Below, piece by piece: positions 53,801 to 64,000 of a stretch of DNA of 64,000 nt. Position 1 is the first letter of the stretch. The number at the start of each line of letters is the position of its first letter. The notes under the pieces were generated by a model, which worked only from the letters and a program-made list of their open reading frames with translations, was not told the origin of the DNA and ran no database searches. Source of the DNA: Pelomyxa schiedti (lineage: Eukaryota; Evosea; Pelobiontida; Pelomyxidae); the NCBI GenBank assembly GCA_020536535.1, contig JAHLWZ010000636.1:124001-188000 (forward strand). The letters are read 5' to 3'. The translations under genes were made by a program, and so were the position numbers.

Positions 53801-56225
53801 CCGGCAACACGCGTCATTGAATAGCCCTCCAGAAGAAATACTGAAGGTGTTGTCCTTGTAGACCTCATTATTGTTGTTAAAGAAGTCTAGCCAACCAAGC
53901 TTCAAGATTCTATGGCTACCAAATTTGGTGAAACTAAGATCAACAGCAGAATATTTTGCATTTTGTTGAAGTACCCTTCACTCGATTGTTATTGCAAATT
54001 CACTTTCAACAGTGATGCTAACAGTGAATTGGGGAGATGCGTTTATTACTTCAATCACATCTTCACAGTTCTTTATCACGGAACCCCTACAAAGGATCCA
54101 GAAACTCTGTTGGCGGACGCCGTGGATGACATACATACATTTGCAGGTGCCAAATTTTGGAAATGAGTTAAAATACAAGAAATAAACTACAGAACAACTT
54201 GTTCGCACTGCTGAGAGTTTGTATGGTACACAGCCACCTCAGCGAAAATTGGATTGGTTGTATTTTGCAAAGACTATAGTTATAGGAATTGTATATGCGG
54301 ACTTGTTTGCTCTCTATAAAACTACTGTAAGCCACCAATGTTGTCATTGTCATCTTATTCTGTAGTTCAAATCAGTTAGTCAGTTACTCTCTATCAATCT
54401 CAATTCTTTGAGGCTTAAAACGCTTAAAGAACTGGGTGTTAATAAAAAACTGTGGCTTTGGGTAACATCCCCTTACACATTGATACATTAAGAACAATGT
54501 CAGGAAGAGTTAGGACAAGTAAAACCAACCATTGGAGCTCCTGACACCCCCACAATGACTACAATCGATGCAGCAACATCGCACAGTAAACCAAACTTGA
54601 GTGCCCCTCTGCCACCACCTGACACAATCATCGACTTTCAACCACCGCCACCACCCTGGCCAATTCCATGCCTTACACCATCACCAACTCCTTCCGATTT
54701 TCATGAGCCTGAGGGCGAGCATAGCACACAACCGGCAGTCATTGCGGTAAAATCCATCCCTCCCGTACCAAGTTGCCCACCACCGCCTCCCCCCGTAGTT
54801 CCTCCTCACACAACGTCACCTATGCAAACCAATCTCGTAGCGGTTCCTGTTAGCAACCATCCACTTCAAGTTGGAGAACCTAACCCACCTGCATCAATAT
54901 CGCCGCCTTTACCACAACCACATGCACTATATCCTCAAGCCCTTGTGAAGCCTCCTGCGTCACCACAACTCCCTTCACCATCTCAGCTGCCACACTTTCC
55001 ACATACGCAAATTCAACCTACGTCTGAGACTAAACTCAAACAATGGACCCCATCAATCAAGCACCAACCATCAACGGCGATTTCGCAATCCTCCCAATCG
55101 CCTCTTCTTCCTCTTCCAGCACCAGAGGAGACAGTAGTCCAGCCTGAGCCGGACGGTTTTCCTTTTTTTAAGCTATCGAAACCATTCACCTTTTCACAGA
55201 TTGTAAATTCTTACCATACCATTGTGCAATAAAGCAAACAAATGAGCTTGTTCACTGCTCATCAATACAACGCATACTTGAGTGTATCAAGGGGATTGCT
55301 ACAGCTATACTCGATGATATCAATCAGTATTACAGACGGACACAACCAAAGTCACCGGCTCAAATTGACCTGTAAATTTCAATGCTCTTACTTCCCCAAA
55401 GCTAAATCTAACTAGTGGCTGCGATGACATGGTGTCCATTCTTACCTATGTTCTCATAAAGGCCAATGTACCCGATCTCCCTGCCAAGCTCGCTTTTGTA
55501 AACGAGTTTGCTGATAGAGATTTACTTGCTGAAGAATCCAAGTTTAGGTTTTTTTCCTTGGGGTTTTCCCCCCTCCTCACGACATTAGAGTAATACAACT
55601 TGAGCAAGCAATGAAGTATAATCAGGGCCTGCAATGGGAAGTGAAAGATGAAAATGGAGTTGTTGTTCCTCTTCAAGGTGTGCAACGAGTGTATTTTTCC
55701 ATTAAAAATAATATGAACCTCCAGTGATTGAAAGGAAACTGTTGGAGACTATGCGAACAGAAAATATGGCATTTCAGAGTATGAACAAGCAGTCACCTGT
55801 AACACACTGGCTTAGTGAACTACTTCTTCTTTGCGGGACTGTCCCCTACGAAATCTTGGTTGTTGGAGGTACGCTAGCTATCCCTGGGTAGAAAACACAC
55901 TAAACCAAACCCACCAGAGAAATTGGCCAGACCGCCGTTGCGAGTGCCTTACAGAGGGCCAAACATAAGGTGTTTGTCTCTACTTAAGGAACCCACGTAA
56001 GTTACCAGTCCCATACAACCCTCCTTAAACAACAAACAAACCCAGTCAATTAGCATTTACTTTGTGACAAGGTACTTCCAACTAGCAGAAAGGATATTGA
56101 GCAGCGTGGGCATCACCTTGCACCAGCATGATGATGACTACTTCTTAATGACCTTTCTTACTACCTTCTCTGCACATGTATACATTCACCTCTCAAAGCA
56201 AGTTGACCTTCAGTCAGCACTGTAA
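50873..56225 (+). CDS. Alsin-like WD40-MORN-VPS9 protein (probable Rab5-type GEF)
   Basis: ATG 50873. A Ser-rich N-terminus, then WD40 repeats across many short introns: VMDLIWLADDKGNISIWRVT, SVWSASTDSVIKIWDSE, WTGDSCGFISVWDAR, SAYEDGLVCLWHAE, MWSCDCENNLAAWSF. Next are MORN-type repeats: RQGTKGLTSYAGRWIGD, HGFGVESSNSEGRYYGHW, KSGFGVQIHTDGVTFVGYF, VMHFPNGDFLNGNFDG. A helical region (EQLVRTAESLYGTQPP, LYFAKTIVIGIVYADLFALY) and a ~200-residue proline-rich linker (PPPPPWP, PPPPPPVVPP) lead to a VPS9 domain: GCDDMVSILTYVLIKANVPD, LPAKLAFVNEFADRDLL. The tail ends SKQVDLQSAL at TAA 56223-56225. VPS9 domains activate Rab5-family GTPases. The propeller-MORN-VPS9 order mirrors animal alsin (RCC1-DH-PH-MORN-VPS9). 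Key joins were checked in frame (for example EEILK to PTKLQDS, HTFA to EQLVR). One gene is favoured; a split is possible. Confidence 0.75.
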
Positions 56226-56289
56226 CCCTCCCCTATATACTCCTGTTGTTTTTAGTAATTTTTTTTTGAAATCCAATCCACACATTGTT

Positions 56290-57742
56290 TCACAGTAGTC
56301 CATGATCAGCTCTTCTTCGTTTTTGAGTCTCCAGGTCAGACACGCGTTTGGCTTTTTCGGGTGATGCCTCCCACTGACCAAGCCGGTCTTGGAGGTCATG
56401 GTCATAGAGAAAAGTGCCGTCAAGTTGATTGCCAAGAGTAAGCCATCCCGGCCGCACGTTGTGCTGCCTGCCAAATAGCTCCACTTTCCGGGTGTTGGGT
56501 GACAGCCGTTCAATCATATCATAGAGCTCGTCGGGCTTTCTGCTTGTTTCTCGGACTTCAGAGACAATTACGTCACAGTCAATGCAGGTATTGGCACTTG
56601 GGAAGCCTTTGACAGCGACAAGGCAATGTTCTTTCGAGTGGTTAAGCCAGTGCCCTGTCCTTCCAGTGCGGATAATGCGCTGGAGTTGATTTGTCTTTAT
56701 CCAAACAATCTCTTGTACAATTCTGTATCTGTTATGCATTAGATTACAGCAGATATTGCAGCTGAATACCCCCAGTGTTGAATGCATTCTCTCCCCTTCT
56801 CCATTGCTCTGCCAGTTACCCACAAAAACATATAGCCGTCATCCTGCAAGCACTGAATGTTTAAGAGTTGAATTTCATCATCATTAAGTGTACCATATGT
56901 CAACTAAAACGAGGTTTAGATTTAAGTATCAGAAAGAGGTTGTCAACTTCCATGTGTATATCCCATGGGGGATCGATCATGACTATGGAGTATTTTCCTA
57001 GAATTGACAAGTCTAAAAGCCTGATGTCACACTGTATCCACTGTCCATGTGTAACAGACTTGGTAGTGTGATTTGATGCTTCGTTGGAGGATTCCTTTTG
57101 TACGGTGGTGGTCCCTAACGGGGATTTGTATGAAGAACGGTCAATCTCATAATGCACATATTGGCACGTGTCCATTCGTCTGCATGTGTCCAAGTACGAG
57201 CAATCACCAAGACTTAAATCGGTGTGTGGCTTTATGATTCTCCTGAAGTGCACCTACAGTAGACTGAGCATTTGAGGTGAATGAAATCAGTTTTAGGTCT
57301 GTTGCAGCCACCTTTTGGCAGGTCGTAGAGTGCCGTTTTTCTATACAGTCGTCACGTGTACCGTACTCACAGAATTCAGCAAATGTGTCAACTTTGGATT
57401 TGAACTACGCCATTTGAATGAGGGGTTCTCGACAAAGTGGAAAGAAATGTCATTGTACATGGCCTGTACCTTCTCAACTAGAGTCTTCTCCCGAACTGAG
57501 GGCTTAGATAGTAACTCCTCCATCTCCGTTCCAAGCTTTTGTTGTAGCGATTCGTTGTAACTTGGCTTCTCCAGCAATTCCATGAGATGAGTCAACTCGG
57601 CTGCACCTTTGACAGATGAAGACGATGACGATGACGATGACGATGACGACGAAGAAACCGACGCCGAAGAAGTGTGTGTGGTGCTTGTCTTCGTCCTTTT
57701 CGCGGCCGGTTGTCGCTGATCCGCACCGTTACGTGCCGACAT
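56290..57742 (-). CDS. METTL3: N6-adenosine methyltransferase catalytic subunit METTL3
   Basis: Catalytic subunit of the mRNA m6A writer. From ATG 57742 a short N-terminus carries a poly-Ser tract and a helical segment ([20 protein letters not shown]). The core follows: [20 protein letters not shown] (the CCCH zinc-finger region), [33 protein letters not shown] with the catalytic DPPW motif, [91 protein letters not shown]. All catalytic and SAM-binding motifs are present. The C-terminus extends about 40 residues past the usual end with a basic tail ([19 protein letters not shown]). Several introns of 40-60 nt. The METTL14 partner is not in the window. Confidence 0.94.
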
Positions 57743-57895
57743 GTGTTACTTCGCGTTCTGTTTTATTGGCAATCCGATAATTACGTTTATGAGAACAACG
57801 ATCGGTAGGGCAGTGATGCCAAAACAAGGTAAAAACAACAACACTAAAGTTGTCATTTTAAAAAGCAACGGGGATAGTGTGTTGTCCCGTGCCCG

Positions 57896-59377
57896 TCAAT
57901 CATTATAATGGGTGTGGCTTGGATCTTGGTACATCTGATCTTGGTCTTGGTCCTTCTCTTGCTCCTGGTCTTGATCTTCTTGATCTTCATCTTGACTGGT
58001 GACTTCGGCATTCCGGGCATACTCTTCCTTCAGTGCCGAAAAATACCGCTCCAGATTGGTGACACTTGTTTCATACATGTCTCTCAGCTAAATGCGTGGC
58101 AATCATAAATTAGAGGTCACTAGTACAAAATGATATTACCTCCGCATATTGCTTCAGTAACCGTCTGTAGGGCTTGGATCTCTTCACTGCTGTATCCCTG
58201 AGGATCATGTTAGAACAATGAAGGTGACACGATTTCAACTTACCTTGCAAATATTTGTTCATAATACTGAATCGTAGAGGCACTAAAAGCATCATCCTCC
58301 TTCTGCTTGTATTCCCACTCATCCGAGTCATCATCTTCAAATTCATTTGGTGGTGCATCAGCAGGGCACGGAATTGCTCCTGGAGTTGGCTGAGCGGCAT
58401 CATATTGAGGCTTCTGGGTAACAAGGTTATCGGGTTGGTCTTGCTTGGGCATATTTTCTCCTGGCTGAACAGACTGGGTAGGTCCTTGGTACTTCCGGAT
58501 CTCCGTCTAATCCAAAGAGTAAGTTTTTTGTAGCAAGATATAGATCAAAGAAAAACCGCACAAGGGGCTTTGAAGGGTCCCAATAAACCTAGCGGAGTTG
58601 TTAACAGGTATACAACCTTTATGTTTGAATACTTACTACATAAATTGGCATAGGAGGCTCTTCATCCGAAAGCTCCGAGGAGCCGGCATCAGTGGCCTGG
58701 AAAGGTGATGTCTCCAACGCCGGGTTTTCTCCAGCAGTCATTAAAACGTTAGGAACAGTTGACTTGGCTTCTACAGGGAACATCATTGGAGATGAAGACA
58801 CAAATTTGGGCTTCAGCGTGGCTTCGCTCAAACCGGGCAGCTCCTTTGAATTTTTGCTCCCACTGGCACCAGGAACGAGAGACCCTCCCGCTTGCAAAGG
58901 CCCACATGGTTCCACCATCTCCGGCGCGAGAGCAGCAACCGAGACTTGCTTTTGTGGCTCCTTCCCCAGCCGCGACATCATCGCCATCCTCCTCACGCCG
59001 TGCAGATTTTCTCCCCCGGCTCTTGCGTCCTCTGGGGCCTGACATTGGCTCACGTGCACTTGGCGTCCAACATCAATGCCATCGCCATCGCCGTCACCAC
59101 CCTCAACTTGCTGACGACGTTGTGTATTCACACCACCACGAGGATAGTGGTCGCTGAACTGTCTATGTCTATGCAGCTCTTGTTGTTGACGATTACGCCG
59201 CTGTTGCTGTTGCTGTTGGCGTTGGCGCGACCGTTGCTGGGCCTCTGACTTCCTCTCTGAGACCAATAGCCACCACCCGTAACTGCACACGTAGGCAACT
59301 ATGAAGGAGGGTATCACCACCTCCACGAACACGGCCGTGATCCAGGGAGGTACCGCCATCAAGACGACCAACCTCAC
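57896..59377 (-). CDS. Unidentified protein with N-terminal membrane segment
   Basis: Not recognised. ATG 59377 gives MRLVVLMAVPPWITAVFVEV, then VIPSFIVAYVCSYGWWLLV, one long or two short hydrophobic helices. A Gln/Arg-rich low-complexity run (RQRQQQQQQRRNRQQQ) and a long polar region follow. A conserved-looking exon reads VYWDPSKPL, spliced in phase to TEIRKYQGPTQSVQPG; then an acidic stretch (FEDDDSDEWEYKQKEDD), ASTIQYYEQIFAR, RSKPYRRLLKQYAE and RDMYETSVTNLERYFSALKE. The tail is Asp/Gln-rich (QDEDQEDQDQEQEKDQDQDQ). Probably a tail-exposed membrane protein; no catalytic motif. Gene structure moderately supported, function unknown. Confidence 0.5.
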
Positions 59378-59592
59378 TTATCCACGCCGCTAGTAGGTGT
59401 GCCTTTGCTTTGTGGGACGGGAAAAAAAAAATTTTGCTCGTAGGCAATGGGCACACAACGAAAAAGAAAGAAAGAAAAAAAGAAAAAAAAGGGGCTCTTT
59501 GCCCATCATCCCATGTTTCGCGTAATGATGCGAGATCGGGTTTTTTTTAAAGGGGGATACTTCAGTCGGTCTCCATAGACTGGTCCCATAGG

Positions 59593-61527
59593 TCAACAGA
59601 GGCCTTTAATTATGGTTAAGAAAGGCCATGCCAGGAATGGATTTACCTGCAGAAATGAAACAACTTCTGGCAAATCCTGTGGAAGTCCTGTTTGTGCCTG
59701 GATTAACTGTTCCACTGTGTTGCGGGTTACCATTCTATAGATGGTTGCATTGTGTCCAAAGCCCAATCTCTAAAAATCGCGTTAGTGTTTTTATTTCGTG
59801 CACTGGGCTACACACCACGTTGTTATTCAGTAAAACTCTACAAAAATAAGTGTGAATGTGATTATTGATTTTGCTTTTCCCTCATACCTGTCAAAGATAA
59901 TGAGAGTGTCGATTCTATGCAATAGGGGAAGCTGCGAAGAGAGTGCATTGGCATGAAGTAATGTAACAAATGGGATTATGGTTGGTTCCGGTTCCTGTGA
60001 AGAGCCGCGTGTGTAAGTGTGCCCCCGGAATATTATGAAGTCCTGTGCCATTTTAGTTATATAAAAAGATACAATGTAATTAAAAACACCTCCAAAATAT
60101 CTAGAACTCGTTCTGCTTGGGATATTATCAATACCTTAGACTCAATCAGTACGGGAATGAATGAGAACGACAGGAAATACCTGCGCCTCGGGTTTGGTTG
60201 AGGAGAGAAGCTTGTCAAGAGCCGATAATTTCCCAGATTCTGAAATTAAAAGAGAGCTTATGTCGTGAGGATTAGTCAGTCCCTCGCAGGAGCTCTGCTC
60301 CAAGTTGGGTAGCAGCCATGGGTGGCTACAGCACTGTTTTTCGTGTTTTGTGTCACGAAGTTCAAGAACTGACTAAATAATAATGGAACCTTCATTAAAT
60401 TCACAAGCAGCCCCAGTAGTTGTGTATGGGGATCGGTACTCTTAAAGGTTTTTAGGAATTGTGAGTACACCTTTTTTTGGGTAGAAGATAGCTCGACTGT
60501 CATCAACTGCTCAACCTTAACGCATAAGATTAAGAGATGTTGATTCCTTTTACAGAGTTGATAGTCGGGGGCAGAGGACTTGTTCTTCTTAATGTTCGCT
60601 CCGAAATAAATTTGTCAATTCCTCTCAGCATATCGTCTGTGGCTGGTTCACTGAAAGGGAATCGAATGGGGTCCAGCATATGCGCAAAAATTCTCTTCTC
60701 CCCAATACTCTAAATGCATTTATGTACTGTTTAAACCGAATGTGAATTCTTACCTGGGAAGAAGAATTGCAAATAAGGAGAAGATAATTTTTGTTCACCG
60801 AGTTGAGACACTGCATAACTAGACTTTCAGGATTTTTCAACCTATGGCACTGTTATATTCCGAAACTCTCTAGGAAAAATTACCTCTCAGCTTGGCTGAC
60901 TATCATACACTCCCACGGCACACCCCTCAGTATTGCTCTTTCCGCAACAAAATGCTCATAAGTTGTCAATAGAACATGGAATCTTATTTCAAAGTTGGGA
61001 GATGTGCAGTCTCCTCCAATGCAAAGAGTACCTGAATCTGGTTATAGTAGCGTCATCAGAACAACAAGGAGAATCATCTATCCATTGTGTCCGCTTCTTT
61101 TCTTCACGCACAGCAGAACTTCCATAAAGCAGTAAGCATCTCAACTGTGGTGCCCAGTGTTCAATTTCCTGAGACCACTGAGAGAGCGTGCCCAAAGTGG
61201 TAACAATCAAAGAGGGATTTGGCACCCCTTTCTCATTTCCAGAATATACTTTACCCAGCAACCCAGTTGCTTGAATTCCTTTTCCAAGTGCTTCCTTGTA
61301 GCAAAACCAGAATTGAGAGTCCCATCTTCTTGTGCAACACAAACCTCATCAGCCAGAATTGAATTTGTTCTCTTGCTCCAACACCCAAATAGCCACTCTA
61401 TTCCCTCCACCTTTTACAGGTTAGCCAAACTATATTTTCTTTATGCTCCCATCATCGTAACGGGCATTGCCACCTGCGCGGCCAACAAATCACCCTGCGC
61501 TCTCGAAATTGGTGCCGCCGCGGCCAT
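59593..61527 (-). CDS. SNF2-like protein with degenerate ATPase motifs
   Basis: ATG 61527 gives MAAAAPISRAQGDLLAAQ, spliced to VEGIEWLFGCWSKRTNSILA, which aligns with the SNF2 motif 'QLEGLNWLL...NGILADEMGLGKT'. Motif I reads ADEEALGKGIQAT: the lysine is kept, but the preceding Gly is Ala and the following Thr is Gly. Motif Ia is SLIVTTLGTLSQWSQEIEHW, then FHVLLTTYEHF. Motif II, normally DEAH, reads MIVSQAERLKNPES. Later MTVELSSTQKKVYSQFLKTF and LLGLLVNLMK match the inter-lobe region. ESGKLSALDKLL, IDTLIIFDRYEG and YRMVTRNTVEQLIQAQ match the helicase C lobe. At roughly 500 residues it is short and lacks visible accessory domains. Ends KGLC at TGA 59593-59595. Likely a pseudo-remodeller; ATPase activity is doubtful. 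Confidence 0.7.
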
Positions 61528-61615
61528 TTCCCAACCCAAGAAGTAGATAATAATATGTATGTATATTTTTACAATTTTGAGGGTTTCTCAGCGTCCAAAG
61601 ACTGAGGGCGGTGAG

Positions 61616-63290
61616 TCACAAGGGGTCCACTGAGGTTGCAGAGGCATGGGACTCAGAATTTTGAACTTGTTGCTGCTGTTTGTATTTTTGGATCAATGGA
61701 GGCAAAAGTGAGTAGCACCAGCTGAGGGAATTCAATTGATTCACAACTGCTGCAAGGACATGCTCCAGCATGTGCAGTGTGTTTTCGTTTCTGTCAGGGA
61801 GTGGGAGATTGTTGAGTGCCACTGTTCCGCGGACAAGTATATCAGGGGTTTCTGAGCTCTGATCATAAAGAACGGAAGCAATTGCGTTGAATAGTGCTGC
61901 TGCGTTGTCACGGCCTTCATTACTCCCTAAAAAGGAGATAATCTCAGGGTCACAGGACATTTTTTTACAAAGGACCGAAAGCCTGATGTCAGTAATGTTG
62001 GTATCCTCTCCTCTGTGATTCATCAGTTGGGACATTACTTCTCAATTAAAAAAAAAACCTTTTTCCCAGTGCAGAGAGTAAAGTGGGAATGAAATCAATA
62101 ATTCGCACTTGAGGGTTCTGCGACAGTATTGCCGGTGCAGGCTATGAAGGTTAGGAAGGTTAATTTGGGAAACAGAACAAATACCGTAATTGGGTCGAGC
62201 GATTCATTAAGAGTACAAGGGGCTTCTTTTAGTAACTCACTGAACTCGTCCACTGGGGAAGGGTTGCTCTGTTCATGCGCAAGAAATAAAGTGGGGGAAC
62301 ATGATGCCATCTCAGGGATATCTTCTGAAAGACATGGGGATCCTGGGTCTAATTGCAGCTCTGGTACTAAGCCAGATGGTGGGAGGAATTGCGGCGACTG
62401 ATTCTCTGCCTCAACATGTGGTGAGTGACTAAGTGGTGGCAAGAAGTGAGGTGGTTGAGGTCCTGGGATCCGGAGCTGATTTCCATGAGGCTATATAATT
62501 ACTGTCAAAGGACCGAAAAAGAGGAGCCAGCAAGCAAAAGATAGAGGAAAATAAACAAACATAAGTAACAACAACAATAGTAAATAGGAACCGTGGAATC
62601 ACTGAGTAGTCGTGGCTGCAAACTCAGAAGTGAGGGCTTCCCTCTCCCTCTTCCACCGAGGCTCTGAGTCTGAGTCACAGACTGATTCTTTGGCTGCTGC
62701 TCAGAGCCGCAGCAACGGACGCACCACGAAGCGTCGCTTCTAGTTGTGGTCGACATCGCGGCGCTGATGCAGCTGACATAAGACGGCGGCAAAGGCGGCG
62801 ACGACGGCAAGGACGGCGGCGACGCGGACGAAGGCGAAGGCGGAGGCGTCCGCGGCAGCCGGGCATCACCCAGTCCAGGCGTCGTCGCGGGGCCGTTGCC
62901 GCACCGAACAGAGGTGATGGGGGTCTTGCCCGGGACCACAGGGGGAAGCTGCGGAACTGTCTGCGGGGGGTTACGGGATTCGGGGGGCGGCCTTGGGTTC
63001 TCTGGGCTGTTTTGTTTTTTCTTGGTTCTGCTGCTGTTGCTGGGAGGAGTGGTGAGCTGGGGCTGGGGGTGGGGATGTGGATGGGGGGAAGACTGGCGTG
63101 GGCCCTCTGACTCGGTTTCTTGGGCCCATGGAGGCCGGGGTGTGTTGCTTCGTGAGGGGCGTGTGTTTCCCTCTGGAGCGAGACGGTGCTGTTTTGGTTT
63201 CATAGTGTAACTGGCCCTACGCTGGATACTGCTTGGATCGAGCGTGGTGGTACTGGGCTGGCTCACTTCCTTAGTAGTTTGTTGACTCAT
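61616..63290 (-). CDS. Proline-rich protein with helical C-terminal domain (tandem paralogue 1)
   Basis: Not recognised. ATG 63290 gives MSQQTTKEVSQPSTTTLDPS. A Pro/Ser-rich, locally very GC-rich region follows (RPPPESRNPPQTVPQLPPV, PPPSPSSASPPSLPSSPPLP). An intron (about 62508-62596) leads to PHGNQLRIPGPQPPHFLPPL, PVDEFSELLKEAPCTLNESL, then PAPAILSQNPQVRIIDFIPT. The C-terminal block reads LMNHRGEDTNITDIRLSVLC, NEGRDNAAALFNAIASVLYD, LVRGTVALNNLPLPDRNENT, LHMLEHVLAAVVNQLN. This block is homologous, segment by segment, to the gene at 63616-64000. The helical pattern suggests ARM/HEAT-like repeats. The join just before MSQLMNHRG (62035) was not resolved, so the last block might be a separate gene. 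Confidence 0.5.
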
Positions 63291-63615
63291 GCTTGTGTTG
63301 GTTGTTTGTATTTGAGTGGTAGTTTGTTTTAAGTGACAGTGTGTGGTGTTGCGGCTTTTAATATTATTGCCCTCGCCGGTTGTTAACTCAAGTTTGTTGG
63401 TTTTATTTCCTTGTATTTTCCCCCGGAAGTTCCGGCGATGATAGTTCCACAATCCATTCCTAGAAAACAACATAGTTACGGGCTGGTGATTATTGTATTC
63501 CCAATATCTTAACTTGAAGTGCGGACTCCCGAGAGAACAAAGTAGGCAACGAAGTTGCTGAGCAAAAAAAATACAAAATTTATTATCTTACAGTATGAAG
63601 AATTTCTCGTGTATG

Positions 63616-64000
63616 TTACAAAGGCCCTGGGTAGGGAGTCAGAGAACGCAAATTGTCGAGGAATGGTGACAACAGTTCGCGGCTCTTGGCGAGATGTTCT
63701 CCTTGATTTTCCAATGATTCGTGGATTTGGATGATATTGTACAGCGCGGTATCGTTTCTCTCAGTGAGGGGGAGATAAGGGAGTAGTTCAATTCCCTTAC
63801 GAATTATGTAGGGGTCTAGGCGGTGCTTCCAAAGATTGTGCAGAATGGTATTGACTAGTGCACCAGTGATATCACGTCCATGTCGGTTTTTAAAAGAGCG
63901 GAACTGCCCTTTTAGGATAATGTGAAGAAGGGTATCGAGGCAGTTGAAACTTATAGTGGTGTCATCTCCTCTGTTGTGAAGAATAAGTAACCTTGTTGCC
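63616..64000 (-). CDS. Helical-domain protein, tandem paralogue 2 (5' part beyond the window)
   Basis: Runs off the window end. The visible C-terminal part reads LLILHNRGDDTTISFNCLDT, GRDITGALVNTILHNLWKHR, PYIIRKGIELLPYLPLTERN, DTALYNIIQIHESLENQ, ending LTPYPGPL at TAA 63616-63618. It matches the end of the neighbouring gene at the shared points NHRGEDT / HNRGDDT, GRDxxxALxNxI and LPLxxRNxxxL. Function unknown. Confidence 0.55.
   Translation of the reverse strand, partial: ATRLLILHNRGDDTTISFNCLDTLLHIILKGQFRSFKNRHGRDITGALVNTILHNLWKHRLDPYIIRKGIELLPYLPLTERNDTALYNIIQIHESLENQGEHLAKSRELLSPFLDNLRSLTPYPGPL

Overview
This window is nuclear DNA from a unicellular eukaryote. Genes are dense and on both strands. 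Nearly all are split by many short GT..AG introns, mostly about 30-70 nt, often with a CTAAC/CTAAT-like motif just before the AG. Intergenic gaps are usually under 400 bp. TAA, TAG and TGA all end genes, so the code looks standard. Ras/Rho/Rab signalling is heavy (RasGEF, RhoGAP, Rho-type GTPase, Rab7-like fusion, VPS9 protein). Ankyrin-like and Sel1 repeats, F-actin capping protein, NOMO, SMC2, METTL3 and a METTL2/6/8-type enzyme are also present. This fits a free-living amoeboid protist, probably Amoebozoa; that placement is inference. No tRNA, rRNA, CRISPR or prokaryotic operon was recognised.

Layout. 1-7 kb: 3' half of SMC2, a CECR5/HDHD5-type HAD hydrolase, and a minus-strand gene that appears to fuse a PARP-type ADP-ribosyltransferase domain, a lysine-rich linker and a Nudix-like domain. 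7-17 kb: ankyrin-like and Sel1 proteins, a DUF3592-like membrane protein, a RING/TRAF-finger protein with an ALK/LTK-type glycine-rich domain, and an intronless secreted glycoside-hydrolase-like protein. 16.7-25 kb: three co-oriented minus-strand GTPase genes: a Rnd-like Rho GTPase, a PH-RhoGAP protein and a RasGEF. 25-35 kb: an unidentified gene, CapZ alpha, a small Mediator-like gene, the METTL2/6/8-type tRNA methyltransferase and NOMO. 35-38 kb: a tandemly duplicated locus. The second copy is broken by a ~1.0 kb DNA transposon with inverted repeats and a 5-bp target duplication; the other copy preserves the empty site. 38-47 kb: three plus-strand genes, two with ubiquitin-ligase architecture (TRIM-type RING/B-box protein fused to a Rab7-like GTPase; CUE-RBR-ZZ ligase) and one ubiquitin-like/SPRY protein. 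47-64 kb: an SH3 protein, a 2.4 kb stretch without a clear gene, an alsin-like WD40-MORN-VPS9 protein, METTL3, a membrane protein, a degenerate SNF2-like protein, and two tandem paralogous helical proteins, the last cut by the window end.

The strongest candidates for something new are the domain fusions: TRIM-Rab7 (convergent with TRIM23, which fuses a TRIM to an ARF), PARP-Nudix (writer and possible eraser of ADP-ribose in one chain), and the WD40-MORN-VPS9 protein. Several signalling proteins have lost key catalytic residues (Rho GTPase Gln61, RhoGAP arginine finger, SNF2 DEAH box). Gene models were spliced by eye; exon ends not given explicitly should be treated as approximate.
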